A stretch of DNA of 42,046 bases from Candidatus Treponema scatequi (GCA_018066075.1 JAGHSB010000018.1:1-42046), one strand, 5' to 3'. Positions 26,474 through 35,088 are shown, counted from the stretch's first letter. Notes: generated by a model from the sequence alone, not told the origin. A program made the numbers and translations.

Positions 26474-27478
26474 ATGAGCAAAGAATTATCAGAAGAAAAA
26501 TTCAGTGTAGAAGATTTTTTTAGTGGAACTTCACAGACCCCGATCTCAATTAATCCGGACGAATACTCAAACAACAACTACGAACCTGCCGGCCCAAAAA
26601 CAGCCATGGTCGCAATCATCGGCCGACCTTCATCAGGAAAATCTACATTTCTAAACACAGCATCAGGCGAACCTGTTTCAATCGTGAGCCCGATTCCACA
26701 GACAACAAGAAACGCAATCAAAGGAATCGTAAATACATCTTTCGGTCAGCTCGTTTTCGTCGACACACCTGGATATCACCAGTCAGACAAAAAGCTTAAC
26801 CTCAAGCTCCAGCAGACAGCACGCGACCAGATTGAAGCTGCAGAATGCGTTCTCTACGTAATCGACTCAACAAGAGACTGCGGCGAAGAAGAACATATGA
26901 CTGCTGACCTCATCAAACCGTTTGCATCAAAAACAGTTATCGCAATCAATAAAATCGACGCACGAGAAAGCAAACCTCAGAAAGCACGCGCATTCATCAA
27001 AGAAGCAATTCCAGAAATCAAAGATGAACGCATAATCGAAATCTCAGCAAAAAACGATTCAAACATAAACGAAGTTTTGAAATCACTCTACGATATGGCG
27101 CCAGAGGCTCCTCACCTTTATCCTGAAGAATATTACACAGACCAGGAAGTTGGATTTAGAATCGCAGAAGTTGTCCGAGGTCAGGCAATCAATCGTCTTA
27201 CACAGGAAATTCCACACGCGCTTTATGTTGATATTGCAGATATGGAATTTAAAAATAACGGAAAAACTTTGTGGGTACGCGCATTCTTATGCGTTGAGCG
27301 CGAATCTCAGAAAGGAATCGTAATCGGAAAAGGCGCATCAATGATCAAGACAATCCGAATGGAATCTATCAAAGAACTGAAAAACATTTTCGATTACAAA
27401 GTTGACCTCGATCTTCAGGTTAAAGTTGTAAAAAACTGGAGACAGCGAGATCCAATTTTGAACAAATTGTTAAACTAG
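26474..27478 (+). CDS. era: GTPase Era
   Basis: Ras-like GTPase that binds 16S rRNA and checks 30S assembly. G1 is GRPSSGKST (about residues 50-58), G2 region PQTTRNAIKG, G3 DTPGYHQ, G4 NKID, and a C-terminal KH domain with GIVIGKGASMIKTI. The length is 334 residues, longer than the usual 295-300 because of about 40 extra N-terminal residues (EDFFSGTSQTPISINPDE, acidic and Asn-rich) before the G-domain. The start is fixed by the promoter just upstream; no other in-frame ATG lies near the G-domain. It is isolated on the + strand among minus-strand genes. Confidence 0.96.
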   Translation: MSKELSEEKFSVEDFFSGTSQTPISINPDEYSNNNYEPAGPKTAMVAIIGRPSSGKSTFLNTASGEPVSIVSPIPQTTRNAIKGIVNTSFGQLVFVDTPGYHQSDKKLNLKLQQTARDQIEAAECVLYVIDSTRDCGEEEHMTADLIKPFASKTVIAINKIDARESKPQKARAFIKEAIPEIKDERIIEISAKNDSNINEVLKSLYDMAPEAPHLYPEEYYTDQEVGFRIAEVVRGQAINRLTQEIPHALYVDIADMEFKNNGKTLWVRAFLCVERESQKGIVIGKGASMIKTIRMESIKELKNIFDYKVDLDLQVKVVKNWRQRDPILNKLLN

Positions 27479-27484
27479 AAAAAA

Positions 27485-27510
27485 AACGGGCATCTGAATT
27501 GATGCCCGTT
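27485..27510. terminator. Terminator between era and the hydroxy-acid enzyme gene
   Basis: AACGGGCATC (27485-27494) pairs with GATGCCCGTT (27501-27510) over TGAATT. On the minus strand the stem is followed by eight T; on the + strand by a weaker T-rich stretch. It serves both convergent genes, best for the minus-strand one. Confidence 0.92.
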
Positions 27511-27564
27511 ATCATTTTAAATTGATGTCACTTCAAAACAAAAATCACTTCAAAGCCTGCGCGT

Positions 27565-28581
27565 CTAGCAGTGAATCATACTTCTCTTGATTTCTGAAAT
27601 CTTTGAAGCGCCTGTCATGTTCATTACGTCTTCAAGTTCACCTTTGTATTTATCGAGAAGCACTTTGATGCCTTCGTCTGCAGCACCAACTACTGCGCTT
27701 ACAAATGGACGCGCAATCATTACAGCGTCTGCACCGAGTGCGAGTGCCTTAAAAATATCTGTTCCGCAACGGATTCCACCGTCGACAATGACTGTCATTT
27801 TCTTTCCGACGGCTTTTACGATTTCCGGGAGTACATCAGCAGTTGCACGGCATCCATCCTGAACGCGTCCACCGTGATTTGAAACGATGATTCCTTTTGC
27901 TCCGGCTCTGAACGCTTTCTTTGCACCTTCTACAGTCATGATTCCTTTTACGATAAACGGAGCATCAACCATTGAAATTACTTCTTTCAATTCTGATTCG
28001 CTTTTAAAACCTGCAGGAGGATTAAGACCTTTCAAAAAAGGAAGTCCTGCCCCGTCAACATCCATTGCAACGGCAAAAGGTTTTGCATCTTTTACAAGAT
28101 CGTATTTCTCTTTTACCATCTGTGCACTCCAAGGCTTAATTGTCGGAACTCCCATTCCACCTGCTGCCTTCAATGCAACACCTGCTGCTTTCATTACGTC
28201 AGGATTTGTTCCATCCCCTGTAAATGCTGCAATTCCATATTTTGCACATGATGAAACTAAAACATCGTTGTAACCCATGTCAGTATATTTATCGCTGTAA
28301 TGAAGAGTTACGGCTCCGACAGGACCTGCAAAAACCGGAAGTGCAAACTTTTTTCCGAAGAGTTCGACAGACATATCGATGTTATTGTTTGTATGGATTG
28401 TATCCATATTAATTTCAATTTTCTGCCATGCGTCATAATTTTTCTGGCTTACAATTCCTGTTCCTTTTGCACCAGGACCTGGCATTTTATTTCCGCATGC
28501 GCGTCCGTTACATACAGGACAAGCTTTGCATTTGTCGCCGATTGTCTCTCTGGCTTTTTCCAATAATCCTGCGTATGTCAT
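27565..28581 (-). CDS. FMN-dependent alpha-hydroxy-acid oxidizing enzyme with N-terminal CxxCxxCx4C
   Basis: Oxidises a 2-hydroxy acid using FMN (lactate/glycolate oxidase superfamily, TIM barrel). Landmarks: LPVFAGPVGAVTLHYSD, FIVKGIMTVEGAKKAFRAGA with FMN-contacting K212, IIVSNHGGRVQDG with catalytic H236 and R239, VIVDGGIRCGTDIFKALALGADAVMIARPF. The N-terminus has C18, C21, C24, C29 (CxxCxxCx4C) followed by KMPGPGAKG, absent from classical oxidases and suggestive of an iron-sulfur cluster as electron exit in an anaerobe. ATG 28581 has an excellent AGAGGAGT site; a start at 28617 would precede that site. A short C-terminal tail ends in Cys. Substrate is not determined. Confidence 0.85.
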   Translation of the reverse strand: MTYAGLLEKARETIGDKCKACPVCNGRACGNKMPGPGAKGTGIVSQKNYDAWQKIEINMDTIHTNNNIDMSVELFGKKFALPVFAGPVGAVTLHYSDKYTDMGYNDVLVSSCAKYGIAAFTGDGTNPDVMKAAGVALKAAGGMGVPTIKPWSAQMVKEKYDLVKDAKPFAVAMDVDGAGLPFLKGLNPPAGFKSESELKEVISMVDAPFIVKGIMTVEGAKKAFRAGAKGIIVSNHGGRVQDGCRATADVLPEIVKAVGKKMTVIVDGGIRCGTDIFKALALGADAVMIARPFVSAVVGAADEGIKVLLDKYKGELEDVMNMTGASKISEIKRSMIHC

Positions 28582-28596
28582 TTTGACTCCTCTGGG

Positions 28597-28613
28597 CTGC
28601 CACGAGATGGCAG
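28597..28613 (-). other. Hairpin in the leader of the hydroxy-acid enzyme gene
   Basis: CTGCCA (28597-28602) and TGGCAG (28608-28613) pair over a five-base loop, just upstream of the AGAGGAGT ribosome binding site and downstream of the rluA-type stop. It could insulate the ribosome site or mark a weak terminator; there is no T-tract. Confidence 0.4.
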
Positions 28614-28631
28614 TCATTAAACTGATTATTT

Positions 28632-29960
28632 TTAATATTTAAAATCTGGTTCTTTAATAAATTCCATTTTAGCACCAGTTACCGGGTGTATAAAACACAA
28701 AAAGCTCGAATGAAGCAAAAGTCTCTGACCTTCATCCTGAGACCCGTAGAGATTGTCGCCTACAATCGGTATTCCAAAACCGTGCTCGTCAGACGAAGCA
28801 AGACGAAGCTGATGTGTTCTTCCGGTAAGTGGAACAAATTCTACGCTCGTCACATCGCGGCCTTTCATCTTGAACACGCGAAGTTTTTTCCAGTTCGTAA
28901 TTCCTTCTTTACCGTAAACCTCGTCATAAATCTGATGCGGTCTGTCATCAACATCAAGTCGAAACTTCAATTTAAACTGCCCTTCCGTTCCATCAGGAAC
29001 TTTCAAAATTCCATCCAAAACTGCAATATATTTTTTCGAAACTTCACCCCTTTCAAACTGCATCGAAAGATTTCTGTGAGACTCTTCATCAAAAGCTAAA
29101 ACCATAAGTCCCGAAGTATCCATATCAAGCCTATGAACAGAAGGCTGTTCTATACACGACGGAAAAAGTTTTTTCACTCTGTTAACGACACAGTCCTGTT
29201 TATCAGGCCCACGACCAGGAACCGCAAGAAGACCTGAAGTTTTATTTACAACAATAATATTTTCATCACGGTATAAAATTTCAATACCTAAAATCTCTGG
29301 CAAAATCAATCCGCATTTTTCATCGCATGGCGGATAAAACTTTTTATGTTCCAGATGAGTATTAGGTTTTCCCCAGTAAAACTCTGTCATCGAAACTGGA
29401 ATCAGATTGTGAGAAAACGCATATGACAAAAGTTTCGGAGCGCAGCAGTCACCAGTTCCTGTCGGTAAAAGTTTTTCTGTTTCTTCGTTTGAATTGTATT
29501 TTATTTTTTGAGTAAGTTTTTTGAAATTAGATTTTGTCTTGTCAAAGCAAGTATAAGAATAAAGATCATATATTTTTGAAAGCGTTTCGTTACAGAGCGC
29601 AATTCTTTTTTCATCACGAAGTTTTTTCTGTTCTGCAGTTTCGCCTTCTGGTGCAATTGAAAGTTTGTGAATAAGTTTGTCGTTGTCGATTACAGCTTTA
29701 TCATATTCTGTCTGATCAACAAGCGCCGGAACAAATCCTGGTACATTCCACTTTGAATTGCACTGACCTGAAAATGCGCGAAGAACAACATAATCACTCG
29801 AACAGCCCGCGTCAAATTCCACCAAACTTTCATCACATTTTTTACAGACAAGAATGCCGAACATTCCGTTAAAATTACTTAACTCATGTCCGGCTTCAAG
29901 TTGTGAAATAAAATCGCGTGCGTATTCTTTTGCTTTTTCTTCTGGATACGGTGCGAACAT
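28632..29960 (-). CDS. RluA-family pseudouridine synthase with cysteine-containing N-terminal domain
   Basis: Isomerises uridine to pseudouridine in rRNA or tRNA. The catalytic domain runs from about residue 225 to 442: ILYRDENIIVVNKTSGLLAVPGRG, then HRLDMDTSGLMVLA with catalytic D279, LTGRTHQLRLA, and GDNLYG. The first 220 residues form an extra domain with several Cys (C53, C67, C172, C173, C212, C216) and GDCCAPKLLSYAFSHNLIPV; I have seen the same arrangement in longer RluA-family proteins, but the domain's role is unknown to me. The ATG lies 3 bases after the rpiA stop with only a weak GAAAG upstream. It is the last gene of the PASTA - aroDE - rpiA operon. Confidence 0.92.
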   Translation of the reverse strand: MFAPYPEEKAKEYARDFISQLEAGHELSNFNGMFGILVCKKCDESLVEFDAGCSSDYVVLRAFSGQCNSKWNVPGFVPALVDQTEYDKAVIDNDKLIHKLSIAPEGETAEQKKLRDEKRIALCNETLSKIYDLYSYTCFDKTKSNFKKLTQKIKYNSNEETEKLLPTGTGDCCAPKLLSYAFSHNLIPVSMTEFYWGKPNTHLEHKKFYPPCDEKCGLILPEILGIEILYRDENIIVVNKTSGLLAVPGRGPDKQDCVVNRVKKLFPSCIEQPSVHRLDMDTSGLMVLAFDEESHRNLSMQFERGEVSKKYIAVLDGILKVPDGTEGQFKLKFRLDVDDRPHQIYDEVYGKEGITNWKKLRVFKMKGRDVTSVEFVPLTGRTHQLRLASSDEHGFGIPIVGDNLYGSQDEGQRLLLHSSFLCFIHPVTGAKMEFIKEPDFKY

Positions 29961-29963
29961 TTT

Positions 29964-30683
29964 TTATCTTTCGATTACTTTGCAGTCTGCATCAATTGTG
30001 AAAACGATAGGTTTGTTTTTTGTAAAGAAACCAACTTCAACAACACCGACAATCTGATTGATCTTGTCTTCCATTTCGCAAGGGTCAACTGGTTTTTCCC
30101 ATGTGATGTCCAGAAGCTGATTGCAGTTGTCCGTGATTACAGGTCCGCATTTTTTTACACCTTCGCGAAGAACACATTTTGCACCGAGTGCATTGAGTGC
30201 TGCAGTTACCGGGACTCGTGCTTCACCGATGATTTCTACAGGAAGAGGAAATTTTGTTCCGACTGTACTTACGATTTTTGTTGAGTCTGCAACGATTACA
30301 AACTGAGTTGAGTTATATGCTACGATTTTTTCGCGAAGGAGAGCTGCTCCGCCGCCTTTGATTACATTGTTATTCGGGTCAACTTCATCAGCGCCGTCAA
30401 TTGCAAGGTCGAGATGTCCGCCGATTGCCTTGTCGTTCATCGAATAAACAGGTATTCCGAGTTCTTCACAAAGGTTCTGTGTTCCGAAACTTGTTGCAAC
30501 TGCCTTGATGTCTTTTACTGTTCCGTCTTTAATTCTTGTTGCAAGATGTTTAACTGCAGGAACTGCTGTAGATCCTGTTCCGAGTCCGATTTTCATTCCA
30601 GAGAAAATCAAACCTTTTTTAATCAATGTATCAATTGCTGTCTGTGCAACCAATTCTTTCTGTTCACTCTGCGTCATCGCCAT
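29964..30683 (-). CDS. rpiA: Ribose-5-phosphate isomerase A
   Basis: Interconverts ribose 5-phosphate and ribulose 5-phosphate in the pentose phosphate pathway. The substrate-binding loop GLGTGSTA, DGADEVDPNNNVIKGGGAALLREK with the catalytic Asp/Glu/Lys, and the C-terminal VVEVGFFTKNKP define RpiA; 239 residues is slightly longer than usual (219-225). GGGAGT precedes the ATG at 30683. Its first 20 bases overlap the end of aroDE, so the two are translationally coupled; the pathway link is that ribose and erythrose phosphate chemistry feeds aromatic synthesis. Confidence 0.97.
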   Translation of the reverse strand: MAMTQSEQKELVAQTAIDTLIKKGLIFSGMKIGLGTGSTAVPAVKHLATRIKDGTVKDIKAVATSFGTQNLCEELGIPVYSMNDKAIGGHLDLAIDGADEVDPNNNVIKGGGAALLREKIVAYNSTQFVIVADSTKIVSTVGTKFPLPVEIIGEARVPVTAALNALGAKCVLREGVKKCGPVITDNCNQLLDITWEKPVDPCEMEDKINQIVGVVEVGFFTKNKPIVFTIDADCKVIER

Positions 30684-32172
30684 ATTCGACTCCCGTAAAA
30701 ATCTTAAACTGTTTGTGGCCCTGATACTTCAACATTGTGTAACCGTTTGATACGCGACATCCTGCAGCAATTGCACGAGCCATCATCGGTGTTACTTCCG
30801 GAGAATAGATGATGTCATAAACACTTTCCGTCCCCTTGAAATTATAGAAGTAGAGAGGATCATTATTTGTACTTGAAGATGCATATAAGCCTGCTCCGAC
30901 TGAAGTTGTCTGAATGATGATGTCAGAATAAAATTCAAGATCAAAAAGACAATCAGGATTCAAAGCAGAATATGCAAATCCATATTTATCTGCGATAAGT
31001 TTTGCATTCGAAACTGTTCTGTTAAAAATACATGCACGACCACCGAGCTGCTTTACAGCATATGCAACTGAACGTGCAGCACCGCCTGCTCCGATAATTG
31101 CAACGCGTCGTCTTCTTAATTTTTCAACTCCAAGAAATTCACAGAGAGCTTTTGAGAAACCGCCTGCATCTGTATTAAATCCAGACCAGCCTTCTTCTCT
31201 TCTTACGATTGTATTTGAAGCTCTGATTTCACCGACTTCTTCATCGATGTCATGAAGTTCTGTCAGAACATTTTCTTTGTGTGGAATTGTAACAGACAAT
31301 CCTTTTACTCCGACTGTTTCTGCAAACTCAATTGCTTCTGTAATTTTCGGAGTTCTGATTGGAACGTAAACGGCATTGATGTTGTTCTTTACATAGCCTT
31401 TGTTGTGAAGTTCTGGGCTTGATGTAAAAGGAAGAGGCCATCCTGTAATTCCAAAGATGTCTGTTGTTTCATTTATGTCTCTAAAGTGATAGATGTCATT
31501 TAAAGTTATCGGATCGAGATGTCCGAGATTGTTTGTGTGATCTGCTGTTTCGAGCGGTGATGTATATGTTAAATATGAATGAGTCTTTGCAGCAAGAATG
31601 CGTGAAGGTAAACCAAGAGGTCCCATTGCGCAGAGAATATGATCATATTCAGTAAAGTTTTTTGAAACTTCAAAAAGTCGAGTTACATCTGAAAGTGACT
31701 GCGGCATAAAAGCGATTTTTGGAATTTCGTAACCAGTTTTTCTCATCGCATCACATTTTTCAACAATGTCAGAAACAGGTCCCTTCATGTCATGAAAGCT
31801 TCTGATGATATGAGTTCCAAACGCCATCGCAGCATCCTGAAGACTTGGAATATGAAAGTCATCTTCAAAATCTACGTATGCAAAATTATTTTTTTCATCC
31901 TGATCAGCAAATGCCATTGCACGCGCAAAAAGCATCGTACGGGCAGCTTCACCGCCAAGATAAGCACCGCCATCAACACGACGACGAATTGTTAATATAC
32001 ATGGAATGTTTGCAAGATGTGGAAATTTTCTGATATGAAGACATTCGTCTTCATCAAGATAATCAGCCCTTAACTCGACGAGATCGATGTAAGGGCGATA
32101 TTTTTCGATAAGCTTTAAGTTCTGCTGGATTGTCGGACATGTCAGTGTCAGACAGATTAAAGGCTTTGTCAT
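30664..32172 (-). CDS. aroDE: Bifunctional 3-dehydroquinate dehydratase / shikimate dehydrogenase
   Basis: Carries out steps 3 and 4 of the shikimate pathway in one 502-residue chain. Type I AroD half (1-230): VELRADYLD, SFHDMKG with catalytic H127, and KIAFMPQS with Schiff-base K152. AroE half (238-502): GITGWPLPFTSSPELHNKGY, SVTIPHKENV with catalytic K299, GFNTDAGG with D335, the NADP-binding GAGGAA at 361-366 and the IFNRT segment. All catalytic residues are present in both halves. The same order of fusion is known in plants and some bacteria. The start is 12 bases after the PASTA stop without a clear ribosome site, so coupling to that gene is likely. Confidence 0.96.
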   Translation of the reverse strand: MTKPLICLTLTCPTIQQNLKLIEKYRPYIDLVELRADYLDEDECLHIRKFPHLANIPCILTIRRRVDGGAYLGGEAARTMLFARAMAFADQDEKNNFAYVDFEDDFHIPSLQDAAMAFGTHIIRSFHDMKGPVSDIVEKCDAMRKTGYEIPKIAFMPQSLSDVTRLFEVSKNFTEYDHILCAMGPLGLPSRILAAKTHSYLTYTSPLETADHTNNLGHLDPITLNDIYHFRDINETTDIFGITGWPLPFTSSPELHNKGYVKNNINAVYVPIRTPKITEAIEFAETVGVKGLSVTIPHKENVLTELHDIDEEVGEIRASNTIVRREEGWSGFNTDAGGFSKALCEFLGVEKLRRRRVAIIGAGGAARSVAYAVKQLGGRACIFNRTVSNAKLIADKYGFAYSALNPDCLFDLEFYSDIIIQTTSVGAGLYASSSTNNDPLYFYNFKGTESVYDIIYSPEVTPMMARAIAAGCRVSNGYTMLKYQGHKQFKIFTGVEYGDDAE

Positions 32173-32184
32173 CTTATAACGAAA

Positions 32185-33327
32185 TTACTGAATTGCTACG
32201 CGTTCTACTTCGCGATCCAAAACACTGAGCACAATTGTTGATCCGTGTGGAACAGCATAAGGTACTGTAAGATTTCCGCCGATGTGTGAGAATGAAGCAA
32301 AACCATAGCGGCTTCCTTCCTGAGGAATAACATCAAGTTTTACAGGGACAGCATATGGATACTCAGGAATTGCAGCTGAGAAAATTCCATGAACATAACC
32401 TGTTGTATCACGATTTGCATAATCTTCAGCAGCTTCATCTTCTGTTTTATTTTTGATGCTTGTATTATTTGAGCCTGATGCATCATCCTGAGCTTTAACT
32501 TCTGGCATTGCAAATTCAAGGATAACATGTGAATATTCTGCAACTTCAGTTTTATTTGATTTACCTTTCAATGTCTGCTTAACTACAGTTCCAGGTTTTT
32601 CATCTCCTGCTGCTACATGCTGTGTAAAATCAAAAGTAAGTTTTGTGTTTGCCATTGCAGCAAGAACTTCTTTGATTGTCTTTCCTGTCATATCCGGAAC
32701 CTGAACAGTTACTTTCTGAGGTCCTGCAGAAACGATAAGCTTCAATTCGATAGGCTGAGTAATAGGAGTTCCTTCCTGAGGTTCCTGTTCAAGAATAGTT
32801 CCTGCTGGTGCTCCGTCGATTTTGAAAATAGGAGTTCCAATTGTAAGTGAAGGAACTTCAGAACCTGCATAAAGTGCATCAAGTGTATTTTTCAATGCAT
32901 CGAGGTTTGTACCTACATAGTTTTTTACATGATCAAATACGATACCGCGTGAAACAACCAAAGTAACGCGTGTTCCACCTTTAGCTACAGTTCCACTTTT
33001 AGGACTCTGAGAAATAACCTGTCCTGCAAGTCCCGGAGTATCTGCATAGCGCATCTGAAGGCGTGGATAAAATTCCTTTTCCTGTAAAATAAGTTCTGCC
33101 TGATAGATGTTTTTTCCTACAACATCAGGAACAACTTCATGTTCATAGCCCTTATTGAAAGCAATGAAAATAATGAGTGTAAAAAATCCCATTAATAAAA
33201 ATAATGCAACTGTATAAACAATAAAAGCAGGTCCGCAAGACTGCATTGCTTCTTTTGTATTTGTAAAAGAAACGCCGACTTTTGAGATAAATTCTTTGAT
33301 TGATTTCATTGGGTTTTTGTCTGACAT
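32185..33327 (-). CDS. Membrane-anchored PASTA-domain protein (no kinase domain)
   Basis: A 380-residue protein with a short cytoplasmic N-terminus, one membrane helix (FIVYTVALFLLMGFFTLIIFI, about 35-55) and then extracytoplasmic PASTA repeats: VPDVVGKNIYQAELILQEKE, a second after SRGIVFDHVKNYVGTNLDAL, and VPDMTGKTIKEVLAAMANTK. PASTA units bind peptidoglycan or muropeptides and are usually attached to Ser/Thr kinases or PBPs; neither domain is present. The C-terminal part is unassigned. A strong promoter and AGGTGAT ribosome site precede ATG 33327. It heads the aroDE - rpiA - rluA-type operon. Confidence 0.88.
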   Translation of the reverse strand: MSDKNPMKSIKEFISKVGVSFTNTKEAMQSCGPAFIVYTVALFLLMGFFTLIIFIAFNKGYEHEVVPDVVGKNIYQAELILQEKEFYPRLQMRYADTPGLAGQVISQSPKSGTVAKGGTRVTLVVSRGIVFDHVKNYVGTNLDALKNTLDALYAGSEVPSLTIGTPIFKIDGAPAGTILEQEPQEGTPITQPIELKLIVSAGPQKVTVQVPDMTGKTIKEVLAAMANTKLTFDFTQHVAAGDEKPGTVVKQTLKGKSNKTEVAEYSHVILEFAMPEVKAQDDASGSNNTSIKNKTEDEAAEDYANRDTTGYVHGIFSAAIPEYPYAVPVKLDVIPQEGSRYGFASFSHIGGNLTVPYAVPHGSTIVLSVLDREVERVAIQ

Positions 33328-33364
33328 AAAAATATCACCTGTCTATAAATATACGATTTATACT

Positions 33365-33393
33365 ATTATAACTGTTAAAAGGGCCTACTTCAA
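33365..33393 (-). promoter_or_regulatory. Promoter of the PASTA - aroDE - rpiA operon
   Basis: On the minus strand TTGAAG (33388-33393), 17 bases, TATAAT (33365-33370). The -35 overlaps the last codons of fmt. The predicted leader is about 30 bases with a normal AGGTGAT ribosome site. Confidence 0.6.
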
Positions 33394-34392
33394 TACTTTG
33401 CCGATAAAATCACGGCTGCCGTTCATGAAATCCTTGTATCCCATGACATTTTTACCCTGTTTCTGGAGCTTTGTGACGCTCAAAATGCCCTCTCCGCACT
33501 TAATCCAGATGCCCGAAGGCTTGTCAAATACAAGAACTGTCCCCGGTCCAGCGCCTTCAATCTGTTCTTTTGTTATGGTGGAATTTGCCCCGGCGGCTTT
33601 TTCTAAGTCAAAAGCCCTGGCTTCGAGCAATCGGAGAGATTCAGGTTTGTCTTCTGTTCCTGCTTCGCAGAACGCGATTGGGTCTGGGTTATATGCACGG
33701 ATTTTTGCATCGATTTCAAGGGCTGACTTTGTCCAGTCGATTTTTCCGTCTTCTTTTCTGATGATCTCTGTATAGCTTGCTTCTCCTGACTGAGGAGTTC
33801 CAGATGGAAGTGAGCCAGTTTCTGATACAGTTTTTAAAATACCCGCAATCAGATCTGCCCCGGACACAGCAGCGTCGTTCAACAAAGTGCCGGCAGTTTC
33901 AGTTCCACTTAACGAAACTTTTTTCTGTGCAAGGATATCGCCTTCGTCCATCGCAAGAGACAGAGTCTGAATTGTAAAAGCAGTTTCTGTATCGCGGTTC
34001 AAAATCGCTGCGTTGACAGGAGTACAGCCGCGATACTTTGGAAGAAGTGACGGATGAAGATTTATTCCGCCAAATTTGAAAAGCGATAAAAACTTTGGTC
34101 CGAAGATGTGACCATATGCAAAGCAAACGAGCATATCGCATCCGAGTTTTGAAATCTCTTCGCGGCACGCTGCATCAAGATGCTCCGGTGTAAAAACCGG
34201 AATGTCAGATGAAAGACTTGCAGCCATCTGGGCAACCGGAGTCGGAATCAATTCTTTATGACGGCCTTTTGCAGTCGGAGGATTTGTCAAAACACCAGCG
34301 ATTTCAAAACCGTTTGCAGCTGCGTTATTAAAAAGTATTTTCAAAGTTTCTGCAGATGCATCCGGGCTTCCTGCGTAAAGAATTTTTATCAT
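33385..34392 (-). CDS. fmt: Methionyl-tRNA formyltransferase
   Basis: Formylates initiator Met-tRNA using 10-formyl-THF. Family signatures are GGINLHPSLLPKYRGCTPVNAAILN (catalytic His and the SLLPKYRG motif) around residues 105-130 and GDILAQKKVSL after the conserved Asp; the C-terminal OB-like domain ends with GYKDFMNGSRDFIGKVLK. Length 335 is slightly longer than average. GAGGAG precedes the ATG. It lies downstream of def but a terminator separates them, so the usual def-fmt pair is adjacent without obvious cotranscription. Confidence 0.95.
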   Translation of the reverse strand: MIKILYAGSPDASAETLKILFNNAAANGFEIAGVLTNPPTAKGRHKELIPTPVAQMAASLSSDIPVFTPEHLDAACREEISKLGCDMLVCFAYGHIFGPKFLSLFKFGGINLHPSLLPKYRGCTPVNAAILNRDTETAFTIQTLSLAMDEGDILAQKKVSLSGTETAGTLLNDAAVSGADLIAGILKTVSETGSLPSGTPQSGEASYTEIIRKEDGKIDWTKSALEIDAKIRAYNPDPIAFCEAGTEDKPESLRLLEARAFDLEKAAGANSTITKEQIEGAGPGTVLVFDKPSGIWIKCGEGILSVTKLQKQGKNVMGYKDFMNGSRDFIGKVLK

Positions 34393-34416
34393 TTGAACTC
34401 CTCTTTGTATAATCGA

Positions 34417-34449
34417 AAAAAAGATTCTGCGTTAAACAGAATCTTTTTT
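34417..34449 (-). terminator. Terminator after def
   Basis: A 13-base perfect stem (AAAAAAGATTCTG with CAGAATCTTTTTT) over a 7-base loop, 5 bases past the def stop; on the minus strand it ends in a T-run. It splits def from fmt. Confidence 0.9.
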
Positions 34450-34453
34450 AACT

Positions 34454-35029
34454 TTATTTTCCTTTTGCGGCTTTTGCAGCTTTGATTGCTGCTATTTTTC
34501 TTTCTTTAGCTTCTTTTGCTTTCTGCTTTTCTGCATAACGGGCAGCACGTTTTTTCATTGTTGCTTCTGTTTCTTTTGCAAACTCTGGATCGCCTTTGTC
34601 AATGAATACGATTCCATCAAGGTGATCGTATTCATGCTGAATTACGCGAGCCAAAAGTCCGTCAGCTTCAAGAAGAAATTTCTTTCCATTTTCGTCGAGC
34701 GCCTGAACAGTTACTTTTGAAGGACGCTTGATGTTTTCGTAAATCTTTGGAATGCTTAAGCATCCTTCTTCGTAATCAACTAAATCAGATGAAGTAGAAA
34801 TAATCTGCGGATTTACAAACACGCGGCGAACATCGTCATCAGCTGTTACAACAAAAAATCTTTTACTTATATCAACCTGAGGTGCTGCAAGTCCTACACC
34901 GTTTGCTTCATCCATTGTCTCAAACATTTCAAGACACAACGCACGAAACTCATCATTAATTTCTTCAGGCTTAACTTCAACAGCAACCTTTCGTAAAACT
35001 TCTTCGCCAAGTTTTGTAATTCGTAACAT
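34454..35029 (-). CDS. def: Peptide deformylase with basic C-terminal tail
   Basis: Removes the N-formyl group from new proteins. All three metal-site motifs are present: GVGLAAPQ (44-51), EGCLSIP with C90, and QHEYDHLDG with H132, E133 and H136. The start is placed at the second Met (MLRITKLG) because AAGGA lies six bases before it; the ATG at 35035 would overlap that spacing. After the enzyme core, about 35 residues of Lys/Ala/Glu-rich helix (KKRAARYAEKQKAKEAKERK) extend the C-terminus, reminiscent of tails that contact the ribosome. Confidence 0.96.
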   Translation of the reverse strand: MLRITKLGEEVLRKVAVEVKPEEINDEFRALCLEMFETMDEANGVGLAAPQVDISKRFFVVTADDDVRRVFVNPQIISTSSDLVDYEEGCLSIPKIYENIKRPSKVTVQALDENGKKFLLEADGLLARVIQHEYDHLDGIVFIDKGDPEFAKETEATMKKRAARYAEKQKAKEAKERKIAAIKAAKAAKGK

Positions 35030-35088
35030 ATCCATTCCTTTTTACAAGTGGAATTTATTTCTACCACTTTCTAATTTATAACTTCTGT

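Noticed and set aside
34417-34449. A def-fmt operon
   Set aside because: A strong terminator lies between the two genes, so a shared transcript is not supported.
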